Source: Prochlorococcus marinus str. MIT 9314
GTDB taxonomy: Bacteria; Cyanobacteriota; Cyanobacteriia; PCC-6307; Cyanobiaceae
Direction: 5' to 3'
Length of the DNA: 64,000 nucleotides
NCBI RefSeq assembly: GCF_000760035.1
Contig: NZ_JNAO01000012.1
Span: 1-64,000 of the forward strand
A program made the position numbers and the translations under genes. Below the pieces are notes generated by a model. The model was not told the DNA's origin. It ran no database searches and saw nothing but the letters and a program-made list of their open reading frames with translations. Positions 1-9,274 of the stretch are shown here, in pieces (the stretch's first letter is position 1; each line of letters starts with the position of its first letter).

Positions 1-244
1 ACAGACCTGGTATGCCCAATAGGCCTGGTTTAAGAAACAAACCTTCAGATCAAGGCAGACCTGGCTCCTTTAATAGGCAAGGCAATTCAAATAGACCTGG
101 TTCTCCAAACAGACCTGGTATGCCCAATAGGCCTGGTTTAAGAAACAAACCTTCAGATCAAGGCAGACCTGGCTCCTTTAATAGGCAAGGCAATTCAAAT
201 AGACCTGGTTCTCCAAACAGACCTGGTATGCCCAATAGGCCTGG
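1..244 (+). repeat. Perfect 108-bp tandem duplication inside infB
   Basis: Bases 12-119 and 120-227 appear identical base for base, and a third partial unit starts at 228 and matches to about 244. The 11 bases before position 12 equal the end of the unit, so the array extends left of the window. Each unit encodes 36 residues beginning [12 protein letters not shown] and ending SPNRPG, so a change in copy number keeps the frame. Inside the unit the shorter motif NRPG/GRPG recurs. Nucleotide identity implies recent duplication or continuing homogenisation. Confidence 0.95.
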
Positions 245-2579
245 TTCTAAATTCAATGGCCAAAATTCCTCTGGGATTAGGAAGCCAGTATCACCTAACG
301 AACTTTTACAACTTCAAAAAAATAATAACTCTGAGAAAGACAAACTAGGTACGAAGAATAACGCAAAACAAAATATCGATTCACCTAATCAGAAGCCGAA
401 AGCGCCTAATAGTCGTCCAAATGCTACTCCAAGTTCCAAAAAACCTCCTCATAGAACATTTTCAAATAGTTCAAAGAAACCTGGGAAGACAGACTGGGAT
501 GATAGCGCAAAACTTGAAGCATTAAGAAGTAAAAATACCCAAAAACAAAGGCAGAAAGTGCATATTATTGGTGAAAATGATGATTCATTAACATCTGAAA
601 CTAGTGGATATTCAGGCGAGAAAATTTCAATTTTATCAGCAAGTCTGGCACGTCCTAAGAAAGAAAAGTCTGAGGAAACTAAATCTCAAAAATCTATCAA
701 ACAATTTAAAAAGAAGAAAAAAGAAACTACTAGGCAAAGACAGAAAAGAAGAGCTTTGGAGTTAAAGGCTGCCAAAGAAGCAAAACAAGTAAGACCTGAA
801 ATGATAATCGTGCCCGAAGATAATTTAACAGTCCAAGAATTAGCCGATAAATTAAGTCTTGAAAGTTCTGAAATAATCAAATCTCTATTTTTTAAAGGAA
901 TAACTGCAACTGTTACTCAATCACTCGACTTAGCAACTATTGAAACAGTAGCAGAAGAATTTGGGGTACCTGTTTTACAAGATGATATCCAAGAAGCTGC
1001 TGAGAAAACAGTTGATATGATTGAGTCTGAAGATATTGATAATCTTATAAGAAGACCACCTGTTATTACAGTGATGGGTCATGTAGATCATGGCAAAACA
1101 AGTCTTTTAGATTCCATCAGAGAATCAAGAGTAGCTTCGGGGGAAGCAGGGGGCATCACTCAACACATAGGAGCTTATCAAGTCGAATTTGAACATGAAT
1201 CTCAAAAGAAAAAATTAACTTTTCTTGATACTCCTGGTCATGAAGCCTTTACTGCAATGAGAGCAAGGGGTACAAAGGTTACAGATGTAGCTGTTCTTGT
1301 AGTTGCTGCAGATGATGGTTGCAGACCTCAAACACTAGAAGCTATTAGTCATGCAAGAGCTGCAAAAGTACCAATTGTTGTTGCAATAAATAAAATTGAC
1401 AAAGAAGGTGCGTCTCCAGACAGAGTAAAGCAAGAATTATCAGAAAAAGAACTAATTGCTGAAGATTGGGGAGGAGATACAGTTATGGTTCCAGTAAGTG
1501 CTATCAAAAAACAAAACATTGATAAATTACTCGAAATGATTTTATTAGTTTCAGAGGTAGAAGATCTACAAGCTAACCCTGATAGATTTGCAAAAGGTAC
1601 TGTTATTGAAGCCCACCTAGACAAAGCGAAAGGACCTGTGGCTACTTTGTTAGTACAAAATGGAACCTTGAAATCTGGAGATGTTTTAGCTGCGGGTTCA
1701 GTCCTTGGAAAAATTAGAGCAATGGTTGATGAACATGGTAATAGAATCAAAGAAGCAGGGCCATCATTCCCAGTGGAAGCGCTAGGATTCAGTGAAGTAC
1801 CCACTGCAGGAGATGAATTCGAAGTATATCCTGACGAGAAAACTGCTCGATCCATTGTCGGAGAAAGGGCAACAGATGCTAGAGCCACAAAATTAGCTCA
1901 ACAAATGGCCTCTAGAAGAGTCAGCTTATCATCCTTATCAACTCAAGCAAATGATGGAGAACTAAAGGAGTTAAACTTAATTCTTAAGGCTGATGTTCAA
2001 GGTAGTATTGAAGCTATATTAGGATCATTAGAACAATTACCTAAAAATGAAGTTCAAGTCAGAGTACTACTTTCTGCTCCTGGAGAAATAACTGAGACAG
2101 ATATAGATCTCGCTGCTGCATCTGGGTCAGTAATCATTGGATTTAACACCTCATTAGCTTCTGGTGCGAAGAGAGCAGCTGATGCTAATGACGTTGATAT
2201 AAGAGAATATGAAGTAATCTATAAACTCTTAGAAGATATTCAGTTGGCCATGGAAGGGCTACTTGAACCCGATCTTGTCGAAGAATCATTAGGACAAGCT
2301 GAAGTAAGAGCAACTTTCGCGGTCGGTAAAGGAGCGATTGCAGGCTGTTATATACAAACTGGCAAATTACAAAGGAATTGTTCTCTGAGAGTTATTAGAT
2401 CAGAGAAAGTGATCTTTGAGGGTAATCTAGACTCTTTAAAAAGAGCTAAAGATGATGTGAAAGAAGTAAATACAGGATTTGAATGTGGAGTTGGCTGCGA
2501 TAAATTCTCTTCATGGATTGAAGGAGATGTAATCGAAGCATTCAAATTTGTCACCAAAAAGAGAACCTTATCACAATAA
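1..2579 (+). CDS. infB: Translation initiation factor IF-2, 5' end outside the window
   Basis: IF-2 is the GTPase that delivers initiator fMet-tRNA to the 30S subunit and promotes subunit joining. The frame is open to the left edge: the codons before the Met at 12 read R-P-G and continue the repeat, so the true start lies upstream. Counting from that Met, residues 1-80 are a basic Arg/Pro/Gly/Asn repeat region and 80-250 are a low-complexity Lys/Ser-rich linker. The G domain follows with [12 protein letters not shown] near residue 355, DTPGHEAF and NKID, then domains II, III and IV. A long N-terminal extension is usual in cyanobacterial IF-2. The odd point is the repeat, which is perfect at DNA level. 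The next gene downstream, on the opposite strand, converges within 17 bp. Confidence 0.98.
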   Translation, partial: RPGMPNRPGLRNKPSDQGRPGSFNRQGNSNRPGSPNRPGMPNRPGLRNKPSDQGRPGSFNRQGNSNRPGSPNRPGMPNRPGSKFNGQNSSGIRKPVSPNELLQLQKNNNSEKDKLGTKNNAKQNIDSPNQKPKAPNSRPNATPSSKKPPHRTFSNSSKKPGKTDWDDSAKLEALRSKNTQKQRQKVHIIGENDDSLTSETSGYSGEKISILSASLARPKKEKSEETKSQKSIKQFKKKKKETTRQRQKRRALELKAAKEAKQVRPEMIIVPEDNLTVQELADKLSLESSEIIKSLFFKGITATVTQSLDLATIETVAEEFGVPVLQDDIQEAAEKTVDMIESEDIDNLIRRPPVITVMGHVDHGKTSLLDSIRESRVASGEAGGITQHIGAYQVEFEHESQKKKLTFLDTPGHEAFTAMRARGTKVTDVAVLVVAADDGCRPQTLEAISHARAAKVPIVVAINKIDKEGASPDRVKQELSEKELIAEDWGGDTVMVPVSAIKKQNIDKLLEMILLVSEVEDLQANPDRFAKGTVIEAHLDKAKGPVATLLVQNGTLKSGDVLAAGSVLGKIRAMVDEHGNRIKEAGPSFPVEALGFSEVPTAGDEFEVYPDEKTARSIVGERATDARATKLAQQMASRRVSLSSLSTQANDGELKELNLILKADVQGSIEAILGSLEQLPKNEVQVRVLLSAPGEITETDIDLAAASGSVIIGFNTSLASGAKRAADANDVDIREYEVIYKLLEDIQLAMEGLLEPDLVEESLGQAEVRATFAVGKGAIAGCYIQTGKLQRNCSLRVIRSEKVIFEGNLDSLKRAKDDVKEVNTGFECGVGCDKFSSWIEGDVIEAFKFVTKKRTLSQ

Positions 2580-2591
2580 TTAGACATCTAG

Positions 2592-2627
2592 CTTATTAAT
2601 CTTTATTTCTGTCAAAGATTAATAAAG
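2592..2627. other. AT-rich hairpin between convergent infB and DUF3493 gene
   Basis: The arms at 2593-2604 (TTATTAATCTTT) and 2614-2625 (AAAGATTAATAA) are perfect complements around a 9-nt loop. The left arm overlaps the stop codon of the minus-strand gene. It may act as a weak bidirectional terminator or an RNA 3'-end stabiliser. It lacks a GC-rich stem and a clean U tract, so the role is inferred. Confidence 0.4.
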
Positions 2628-2832
2628 TAGGAAAGATTATACAAGCACCCAATTGTATGAGAAGGTTATTTTGCTGTAATTCAGTTCCGCTTGCAATTCT
2701 GGAAAGCATTATTAGAAGTCCCAAAAAAGCAGAACCGCTAAAAGCTATCCACAATATTCTTCTCAATCCCTTGAAAGGAGCTTGTGATTCCTTTAATAAT
2801 TTCTTTTTCAGTTCAGGATCTATTTTTGACAT
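2596..2832 (-). CDS. DUF3493 family small membrane protein
   Basis: This 78-residue protein resembles the DUF3493 family of cyanobacteria and plastids. A basic amphipathic N-terminus (MSKIDPELKKKLLKES) leads into two hydrophobic, probably transmembrane segments at about residues 27-45 and 58-72, and a short polar tail. I place the start at the ATG at 2832. A TTG four codons upstream (2844) is possible, but the family resemblance begins at this Met. Related plant proteins are linked to photosystem II assembly, but nothing in this sequence demonstrates a function. It is convergent with infB, its end lying 17 bp away. Confidence 0.8.
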   Translation of the reverse strand: MSKIDPELKKKLLKESQAPFKGLRRILWIAFSGSAFLGLLIMLSRIASGTELQQNNLLIQLGACIIFPTLLIFDRNKD

Positions 2833-2886
2833 AAATTCTTTCAATTATAAAATTAAGTCTATATGAAAAATTCAATATTTAATTTG

Positions 2887-2958
2887 GCCGGTATAGCTCA
2901 GCGGTAGAGCAACTGTCTCGTAAACAGTAGGTCATTGGTTCAATTCCAATTATCGGCA
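2887..2958 (+). tRNA. tRNA-Thr (anticodon CGT)
   Basis: The cloverleaf folds fully. The acceptor GCCGGTA (2887-2893) pairs with TATCGGC with one G-T wobble, the anticodon stem ACTGT/ACAGT encloses loop CTCGTAA with anticodon CGT, and the T arm contains GGTTCAATTCC. The discriminator is A and CCA is not encoded. The following glycosyltransferase ATG lies only 24 bp after the tRNA end, so the two may share a transcript. Confidence 0.95.
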
Positions 2959-2982
2959 CTCAAAAAGCAAATTAAAACTTAA

Positions 2983-4536
2983 ATGATTAGTAAAATTTCA
3001 AAATTTAGATACATTTTTAAATTATTTGTTTTTATTCCTCTTATATTTTATTTTGGCAATAGAAGTTATATTGCTTTTGATGAAGGTTTTTATGCACTAC
3101 AAGCTAGATGGATATTAGAAAAAGGCAACTGGACAATTCCACTTTGGTGGGATGAATATGTTTTAGATAGAACAATAGGATTACAGTTTTTAATAGCAAA
3201 GTCACAAGACTTATTTGGAAGAAATATTTTTTCTGCATATCTACCAACAACAGTGGCTTCAATATTGATGCTATTTACAACTTATAAATTGCATGAAGAA
3301 TTATTTAATAAAAAATATGCAATTATATCTCCACTAATCCTTGCCACTACATATCTATGGTTTGACTACTCACACTTAGCCACTCAAGATATTATTTATT
3401 CAAGCTTAGTAACTATTGGAGTATTAGCTTTAGTAAAAATAAAAAGTAAAAATAACAAATTATATATTCTGCTTTTTGGAATTTGGATTGGTTTAGCTTT
3501 TATGATGAAAACTTTTTTAGTTTTTGTACCGTTATTTTCACTTATACCGTATATTTTTTCTAAAAAAAATTTTTTATTCATCAAATTCTTTTGGTTAGGA
3601 CTACTAATTGGATTTATTCCTTTTTTATTCTGGACGTTTTCTATCAATCCTTATTTAGACAAAAATATTATTTTTTACTTAGTTGAAAAGTTTAACGAAT
3701 TATCAAGTAAAAATAATTTTACAAATCCTTTCTATTATTATCTCTGGAATGTGCCTGTAACATACCTACCATGGAGTTTTTTTTCAATTATTGGCATAAT
3801 ATACAATATTTCTCAAAGTAAAGAGAATAAATATATACTTGCTTTATTCCCCTTAATTTTATTAGCGACCCTTAGCATTTTCTCAACGAAAACCCCCTAC
3901 TATTCTCTACAAATCTCATCTATTTTTTCATTAAATACTTATGTAGGAGTAAATTATTTATTCAATTCTTGTAAATACAGTCGATTTTTTTTATTTATTA
4001 CTTCAAAAATAGTTCCATTATTGATATTTGCTCTAACTTTCACATATTATTTTTTCTTAAAAGATTCAATTAACTTTAATACGAAGGAAAATACATTTAT
4101 AGTTCTTGGATTATTATCGTTCGGCTTATCTTGGTCATTAATAAAACATAAAAATTCGTTCAAAGAAATATTAATAACTCTCATAATTGGGCCTTACTTA
4201 TTCACTTCATTTATTTTGCAATCAGGTTTATTCACTGATAGATCTAGAGAACTAAGAGAGAAGATGGAATATGTTGCATCCCTTGATTTAGTAAAAAATC
4301 AAACGATCATGGTTGATAAAAAAGGAATGAACAACTCTCTATCTCAATCAAAAATCATAAGAATTTCTTTATTAACTCCTAAATTAGGTGGGAGATTAAA
4401 AAATATTAATCAGTTAAAAAAATCTGAATTAGCATGGACTACTGACCTTAAAACAATAAACAATAATAATTATTCTTATGAAGTGATTTACGAAAATGAT
4501 GTTTTAAATCCATGGAAATTAATATTAAAAAAGTAA
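2983..4536 (+). CDS. ArnT/PMT-like integral membrane glycosyltransferase (GT83 type)
   Basis: This 517-residue polytopic protein resembles the ArnT/dolichyl-phosphate-mannose mannosyltransferase superfamily. These enzymes use polyprenyl-phosphate sugars to glycosylate lipids or proteins on the outer face of the inner membrane. The first periplasmic loop after the first membrane segment carries the expected acidic pair in AFDEGFYALQARWILEKG (about residues 31-48), which binds metal and substrate in this family. About 11-12 hydrophobic segments follow, then a C-terminal soluble tail of roughly 90 residues. The gene is strongly AT-rich by eye with A/T third positions. It sits upstream of a GT2 gene with a 41-bp gap, suggesting a shared surface-glycan role. 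Donor and acceptor are unknown. Confidence 0.8.
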   Translation: MISKISKFRYIFKLFVFIPLIFYFGNRSYIAFDEGFYALQARWILEKGNWTIPLWWDEYVLDRTIGLQFLIAKSQDLFGRNIFSAYLPTTVASILMLFTTYKLHEELFNKKYAIISPLILATTYLWFDYSHLATQDIIYSSLVTIGVLALVKIKSKNNKLYILLFGIWIGLAFMMKTFLVFVPLFSLIPYIFSKKNFLFIKFFWLGLLIGFIPFLFWTFSINPYLDKNIIFYLVEKFNELSSKNNFTNPFYYYLWNVPVTYLPWSFFSIIGIIYNISQSKENKYILALFPLILLATLSIFSTKTPYYSLQISSIFSLNTYVGVNYLFNSCKYSRFFLFITSKIVPLLIFALTFTYYFFLKDSINFNTKENTFIVLGLLSFGLSWSLIKHKNSFKEILITLIIGPYLFTSFILQSGLFTDRSRELREKMEYVASLDLVKNQTIMVDKKGMNNSLSQSKIIRISLLTPKLGGRLKNINQLKKSELAWTTDLKTINNNNYSYEVIYENDVLNPWKLILKK

Positions 4537-4577
4537 ATAATCCATATATAATGAAATGTTGTTTGTAATTTTTAATA

Positions 4578-5669
4578 ATGAAATCTGTTAATAGTTGGAA
4601 TTTAACTAATTATAAACTTCATCAATTATTCAAAGACAATAACGAATTTATTTCTATTAAAGTCCGTGGTAATACTTGGGAGCCAATCACTAGATGGCTA
4701 AGATTAGATTCAAGAATTTTTAGAGAAACTACTAGCAAAGCAAGAATAACTTTATGCGATATCGAATCTCTTGCGGAAATTTATAACTACAGATCAATTA
4801 GATGGAAAGCAAAAAAATTAACTCCTATTCCCACCAAGATAATTCCACAATCTATTAAAAATATTTTTCGGAAGATACCAATAATAAAACAACTAGCTTA
4901 TGAACTCGAAATAGTTTTTTATAAATATAGTGAAAATATTTCTGAGCATTTAATATCAATAGTAATTCCTGCAAGAAATGAAGCTGGTAATAAAGAACTT
5001 TTAATTAATGCTTTAAATAAATTCAAAAGTATACCCAATAAATTAGAAATTATATTTGTTGAAGGCAATAGCAATGATAATACCTATGACATTTTGAAAG
5101 AATTAAAAGAAAATTTCTCAAATTTCTTCAAGATATATCTTTTAAAACAAACTTCTAAAGGGAAGAAAAATGCAGTCGTGGAGGGATTTAATATTTCTTC
5201 AGGTGAAACCCTTGCCATAATTGATAGTGATTTTACTGTAGATATTGATGATAGTATCGCAGCAATTATGGAATCAACCAAAAATAAAAATATCCTAATT
5301 AATTGCGCCCGCACAACTTTTCCAATGGAAAAAGATGCGATGAGATGGGCAAATTATATAGGAAATCGACTCTTCGCAGTTTTTCTATCAATTCTCATAA
5401 ATAAGCCTGTATCAGATTCACTCTGTGGAACAAAAGTTTTTTCAAGAAAATTCTTTAAACTTATGAAAAAAAACGGAAGTTGGGATTCAAAGTCTGATCC
5501 ATTTGGAGACTTTACAATAATATTTGAGGCTGCTAACAATAACATCAAAATACTAAATTATCCTGTCAGATATTACGCAAGAAAATCTGGAGCACCAAAT
5601 ATATCTAGATGGGTAGATGGATTAAAACTTCTAAAAGTATGTTGGAATTATATGATTTCTGATATCTGA
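4578..5669 (+). CDS. Family 2 glycosyltransferase with an N-terminal extension
   Basis: The 363-residue product has a GT-A fold from about residue 128: SIVIPARNEAGNKE, then VEGNSNDNTYD, and a DxD-like IDSDFTVD near residue 220, which would bind the NDP-sugar and metal. The C-terminal part contains SLCGTKVFSRKFFK and DPFGDFT, typical of polyprenyl-phosphate glycosyltransferases such as DPM1/GtrB. No convincing C-terminal membrane pair is seen. The first 125 residues are not GT2; they resemble the linker that follows a methyltransferase in methyltransferase-GT2 fusions, so they may be a remnant (inference). It lies downstream of the ArnT-like gene and could supply its lipid-linked sugar. Confidence 0.8.
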   Translation: MKSVNSWNLTNYKLHQLFKDNNEFISIKVRGNTWEPITRWLRLDSRIFRETTSKARITLCDIESLAEIYNYRSIRWKAKKLTPIPTKIIPQSIKNIFRKIPIIKQLAYELEIVFYKYSENISEHLISIVIPARNEAGNKELLINALNKFKSIPNKLEIIFVEGNSNDNTYDILKELKENFSNFFKIYLLKQTSKGKKNAVVEGFNISSGETLAIIDSDFTVDIDDSIAAIMESTKNKNILINCARTTFPMEKDAMRWANYIGNRLFAVFLSILINKPVSDSLCGTKVFSRKFFKLMKKNGSWDSKSDPFGDFTIIFEAANNNIKILNYPVRYYARKSGAPNISRWVDGLKLLKVCWNYMISDI

Positions 5670-5774
5670 ATTTAATAAAATTTTCGCGAGTATTTTCTTA
5701 GGATTTTTAATTTCTCCAAATTAGTAATAAAGTAGTTAGATTCTAAAGGAAATAAATTCATTAAATTTCATGAC

Positions 5775-7394
5775 ATGAATTTTAATTTGAAGTTTGACAA
5801 ATTAAATAAAAAAAATTATCAAGGAAATCACTATGGAAAAATACTAACTGTAAGATTGCCGTGTAATCCAATATTTCCAATAGGACCTATTTATTTAGCA
5901 GACCATCTTCATAAATGTTTTCCAGATTTAGATCAGCAATTCATTGATTTAGCAATAATTCCATCAAATAAAGTTTCCAAATATTTAGCTAGAAAAATTG
6001 ATCAATTTAGACCTCATCTAATCATTTTTTCATGGAGAGACATACAAATTTATGCACCTGTTGATGGTAGAAGTGGAAATCCTCTACAAAATTCTTTTGA
6101 AGTCTTCTACTCAAATAATATCCTTAAAAAAATTAGAGGTTCCTGGGGAGGATTAAAATTAATTGCATCTCATTATGGAGAAATATACAGAAATACTTCT
6201 TTAGTCAAGATGGGACTAAAAAGAGCACAAAAATACAATAAAAATGTAAAAGTAATTTTAGGAGGTGGGGCTGTAAGTGTCTTCTATGAACAATTGGGAA
6301 ATCTACTTCCAAAAGGAACTGTTATTTCAGTTGGAGAGGGAGAAAATCTAATAGAAAAAATCATTAGAGGAGATTCAATAGAGGAAGAAAGATGTTACAT
6401 TGCTGGACAAAAACCTCGCAGCAAATTAATTCATGAACAACCTTCAGGCACTATTAAAACTGCCTGCAACTATAAATATATTAAATCAATATGGCCTGAA
6501 TTTGATTGGTACATAGAAGGTGGTGATTATTACGTAGGGGTACAAACAAAAAGAGGTTGTCCTCATAACTGTTGTTTCTGTGTTTACACAGTTGTGGAGG
6601 GTAAGCAGGTTCGCGTTAATCCTGTTAATGAAGTAATAAAAGAAATGAAGCAATTATACGATCTTGGAGTAAGGGGATTTTGGTTCACTGATGCACAGTT
6701 TATTCCAGCAAAAAAACATATTGAAGATGCAAAAACACTTTTGCAAGCAATTAAGGACCAAGGCTGGGACGATATTAATTGGGCTGCATACATCAGAGCA
6801 GATAATATTGATGCTGAGCTAGCTCAGCTTATGGTTGATACAGGTATGAGCTACTTTGAAATTGGTATCACGTCGGGATCTCAAGAACTTGTTAGGAAAA
6901 TGAGATTAGCGTATGACCTTGAGACTGTATTAAATAATTGCAGAATGCTAGTCAAATCAGGTTTCAAGAATCACGTTTCAGTCAATTATTCATTTAATGT
7001 TTTTGATGAAACGCCCAGCACTATAAGACAAACAATTGCTTACCATAGGGAATTAGAAAATATTTTTGGTAAAGGCTTAGTTGATCCAGCTATATTCTTT
7101 ATAGGTTTGCAACCTCACACTCTTCTTGAGAAGTACGCCTTAGAAAACAAAATTTTAAAGCCAAATTATAATCCAATGAGCATGATGCCCTGGACAGCGA
7201 GAAAACTACTTTGGAATCCAGGCTCACTAGGAAAAAAACTTGGTCAGGTTTGCTTAGAAGCTTTTGATAATCCAGAAGACGAATTTGGCAAAACAGTTAT
7301 CGACATTCTTGAAAGAGAATATGGAAAATCCTCCTTAAAAGAATCCTTAAAAGTCCGCCCTTTATCAGAAAGGAAATTAGCTCATTCAAAATAA
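5775..7394 (+). CDS. B12-binding-type radical SAM protein
   Basis: The 539-residue protein has a BchE-like architecture. An N-terminal region (about residues 25-200) resembles a cobalamin-binding Rossmann domain, with LPCNPIFPIGPIYLADHL and VILGGGAVS. A radical SAM domain follows, with the CX3CX2C cluster in KRGCPHNCCFC near residue 262. Further conserved pieces are GVRGFWFTDAQF and EIGITSGSQELVRKMR. The family would use [4Fe-4S] chemistry and SAM on an unknown substrate. I recall cyanobacterial homologues being named for photosystem II high-light acclimation, but nothing here shows this. No canonical DXHXXG B12 motif stands out, so cobalamin use is uncertain. It follows the GT2 gene after 105 bp and probably has its own promoter. 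Confidence 0.75.
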   Translation: MNFNLKFDKLNKKNYQGNHYGKILTVRLPCNPIFPIGPIYLADHLHKCFPDLDQQFIDLAIIPSNKVSKYLARKIDQFRPHLIIFSWRDIQIYAPVDGRSGNPLQNSFEVFYSNNILKKIRGSWGGLKLIASHYGEIYRNTSLVKMGLKRAQKYNKNVKVILGGGAVSVFYEQLGNLLPKGTVISVGEGENLIEKIIRGDSIEEERCYIAGQKPRSKLIHEQPSGTIKTACNYKYIKSIWPEFDWYIEGGDYYVGVQTKRGCPHNCCFCVYTVVEGKQVRVNPVNEVIKEMKQLYDLGVRGFWFTDAQFIPAKKHIEDAKTLLQAIKDQGWDDINWAAYIRADNIDAELAQLMVDTGMSYFEIGITSGSQELVRKMRLAYDLETVLNNCRMLVKSGFKNHVSVNYSFNVFDETPSTIRQTIAYHRELENIFGKGLVDPAIFFIGLQPHTLLEKYALENKILKPNYNPMSMMPWTARKLLWNPGSLGKKLGQVCLEAFDNPEDEFGKTVIDILEREYGKSSLKESLKVRPLSERKLAHSK

Positions 7395-7409
7395 TAAATT
7401 GAACTATTA

Positions 7410-7727
7410 TTAATCCTCTTTCTCAATTGAACTAGAAATTCCTTTAGATTTTAATGATTCTGAGTAGAATTCTGCTGGCTCTAAATCACAAACAATTACT
7501 AAACCTACACCAGTATTGTGTGCTTCAAGCATTATGGCGATAGCATCTTGTTCGCTTAATTGCGGCACAACTTCTCTTAGTGAAATAGTTACATACTCCA
7601 TAGAATTAACTGGGTCATTATGGAGTAAAACCTTATATTTTGGAGATTTATTTTTTAATTCAGCAGGTTTCTTTTCAATCACTGCTGAATTATTATTTAC
7701 ACTTTGTTCTAACTTTATAGAAAGCAT
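7410..7727 (-). CDS. clpS: ATP-dependent Clp protease adaptor ClpS
   Basis: ClpS binds the N-domain of ClpC/ClpA and delivers N-degron substrates to the Clp protease. The 105-residue protein has a polar N-terminal tail of about 30 residues, then the core YKVLLHNDPVNSMEYV, in which the HNDP-type loop contacts the substrate amino terminus, followed by AIAIMLEAHNTGVGLV and a C-terminal strand. Length and motifs fit a canonical cyanobacterial ClpS. It lies 32 bp downstream of dapL on the same strand and may be cotranscribed with it. It converges with the radical SAM gene, with a 15-bp gap. Confidence 0.93.
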   Translation of the reverse strand: MLSIKLEQSVNNNSAVIEKKPAELKNKSPKYKVLLHNDPVNSMEYVTISLREVVPQLSEQDAIAIMLEAHNTGVGLVIVCDLEPAEFYSESLKSKGISSSIEKED

Positions 7728-7759
7728 TAAATTTATTAGAGTTTAAATTGTACTAGTAA

Positions 7760-8986
7760 TTATATATTAATTATTCTTTCCATTGCATCAAGGACGTTTG
7801 ATCGTGAGTTAAATGCTGACAAGCGAAAATAACCCTCTCCTGCTAATCCAAAACCACTCCCAGGTGTTCCCACTACACTAACTTTTTGGAGAAGAAAATC
7901 AAAAAAGTCCCAAGATGTCATTTGATCGGGAACTTTAATCCAAATATAAGGAGCATTGTCCCCACCATAAACTTTATAGCCTGAATTCTGAAGTTTATTT
8001 TTCATTATTTTTGCATTTTCCATATAAAAATCAATTAAACCTCTCACCTGTTTCTTCCCTTCAAAAGAATAAACAGCCTCTGCTCCTTTCTGAACCACAT
8101 AACTTACTCCATTGAACTTTGTAGATTGTCGCCTATTCCAAAGAGGCCATAACTCTATTTCCTCATTTGTTGAGCTCAAACCTTTAAGATTTTTAGGTAT
8201 TACTGTAAAAGCGCATCTAACTCCAGTGAATCCTGCATTCTTTGAAAAAGATCTAAATTCAATGGCGCAATCCTTTGCTCCCTCAATCTCATATATTGAA
8301 TGTGGAATATCATTATCTTGAATAAATGCTTCATAAGCTGCATCAAAAAGTATTAGAGATTTGTTTTGAAGAGCATAGTCAACCCACTTTTTCAATTCTG
8401 CTTTATTAATCGTTGCTCCAGTCGGATTATTAGGAAAACAAAGATATAAAATATCAACTTTTTTTTCAGGTAGTTTTGGCAGAAAGTTATTCCCTTCATT
8501 TATTGCAAGATATGTTAATCCTTGATAAGTGCCATTTTCAAGAGCATCTCCAGTTCTGCCCGTCATGACGTTACTATCTACATAAACAGGGTAAACAGGA
8601 TCCGTTACAGCAATTGAATTATCTTTGCCAAGAATATCTAAAATATTGCTACTATCGCATTTAGAACCATCTGAAACAAAGATTTCTTCAGGTGAAATTT
8701 GACAGCCTCTTGAAATAAAATCATGCTTAGATATTTTTTCTCTCAGCCAAGAATAACCTTGTTCTGGTCCATAACCTCTGAAACCCTCTGTTGTTCCCAA
8801 ATCATCTAAAGCTTTACTCATAGCCTCTATACATGCTCCAGGTAATGGTTCTGTAACATCTCCTATGCCAAGCTTAATAATTTCAGCACTCTTATTTGAT
8901 TCAGAATATATTTTTACCCTTTTAGCAATTTCAGGGAATAAATAGCCTGCTTTGAGTTTTAAATAATTTTCGTTTACTTGAACCAC
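7760..8986 (-). CDS. dapL: LL-diaminopimelate aminotransferase
   Basis: This PLP enzyme converts tetrahydrodipicolinate plus glutamate directly to LL-diaminopimelate, the lysine and peptidoglycan route used by cyanobacteria, plants and Chlamydia. The 408-residue protein begins with [17 protein letters not shown] and has [22 protein letters not shown] and the PLP lysine region [14 protein letters not shown]. It ends with the small domain motif [17 protein letters not shown]. Length matches DapL (about 410), and the FSKNAGFTG segment separates it from aspartate aminotransferases. It is followed by clpS on the same strand and diverges from rne across 288 bp. Confidence 0.95.
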   Translation of the reverse strand: MVQVNENYLKLKAGYLFPEIAKRVKIYSESNKSAEIIKLGIGDVTEPLPGACIEAMSKALDDLGTTEGFRGYGPEQGYSWLREKISKHDFISRGCQISPEEIFVSDGSKCDSSNILDILGKDNSIAVTDPVYPVYVDSNVMTGRTGDALENGTYQGLTYLAINEGNNFLPKLPEKKVDILYLCFPNNPTGATINKAELKKWVDYALQNKSLILFDAAYEAFIQDNDIPHSIYEIEGAKDCAIEFRSFSKNAGFTGVRCAFTVIPKNLKGLSSTNEEIELWPLWNRRQSTKFNGVSYVVQKGAEAVYSFEGKKQVRGLIDFYMENAKIMKNKLQNSGYKVYGGDNAPYIWIKVPDQMTSWDFFDFLLQKVSVVGTPGSGFGLAGEGYFRLSAFNSRSNVLDAMERIINI

Positions 8987-9274
8987 TTTAGATAAAAAAT
9001 TTCATCAATATTAGAATAATGTATTAACGTGCTTTAGTGGTGATTAGATGTTAAAATTATATTAGTTATGGTTAATTTAAGAGATAATCATAGCTGTGAA
9101 ATCAATTTCAATTAGTTTGAAAATCGTTTAAAGCTTTATAAATAGCAGAATTCAATCACTATTAATTTTTAAAAAGTAAATAATAAATGCTAAAAAAAAT
9201 TGCTTTATTAAAGATAAAATCTAATTTTTTAATTTAGACGTTTTTCAAAGTCCAAATCATTCAGAATCAATTAT
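8987..9274 (+). promoter_or_regulatory. dapL/rne divergent region, probable long rne 5' UTR
   Basis: This 288-bp very AT-rich gap separates divergent dapL and rne. No protein or RNA gene is evident. Cyanobacterial rne transcripts are known to have long AU-rich 5' UTRs cleaved by RNase E for feedback control. The A/T-rich stretches at about 9160-9240 would suit that, but I see no uniquely diagnostic structure. Confidence 0.45.

Noticed and set aside
1-244. CRISPR-like regular repetition at the window start
   Set aside because: The units are 108 bp, contiguous without unique spacers, and encode an in-frame basic repeat of IF-2.
1349-1888. 179-codon open frame antisense to infB
   Set aside because: It lies wholly inside the strongly conserved infB G domain on the other strand, encodes a low-complexity Ser/Thr/Pro-rich product and has no family resemblance.
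2887-5774. Integration of the GT83/GT2 block at tRNA-Thr
   Set aside because: I looked for a distal copy of the tRNA-Thr 3' end around 5670-5774 and found none, nor any integrase.
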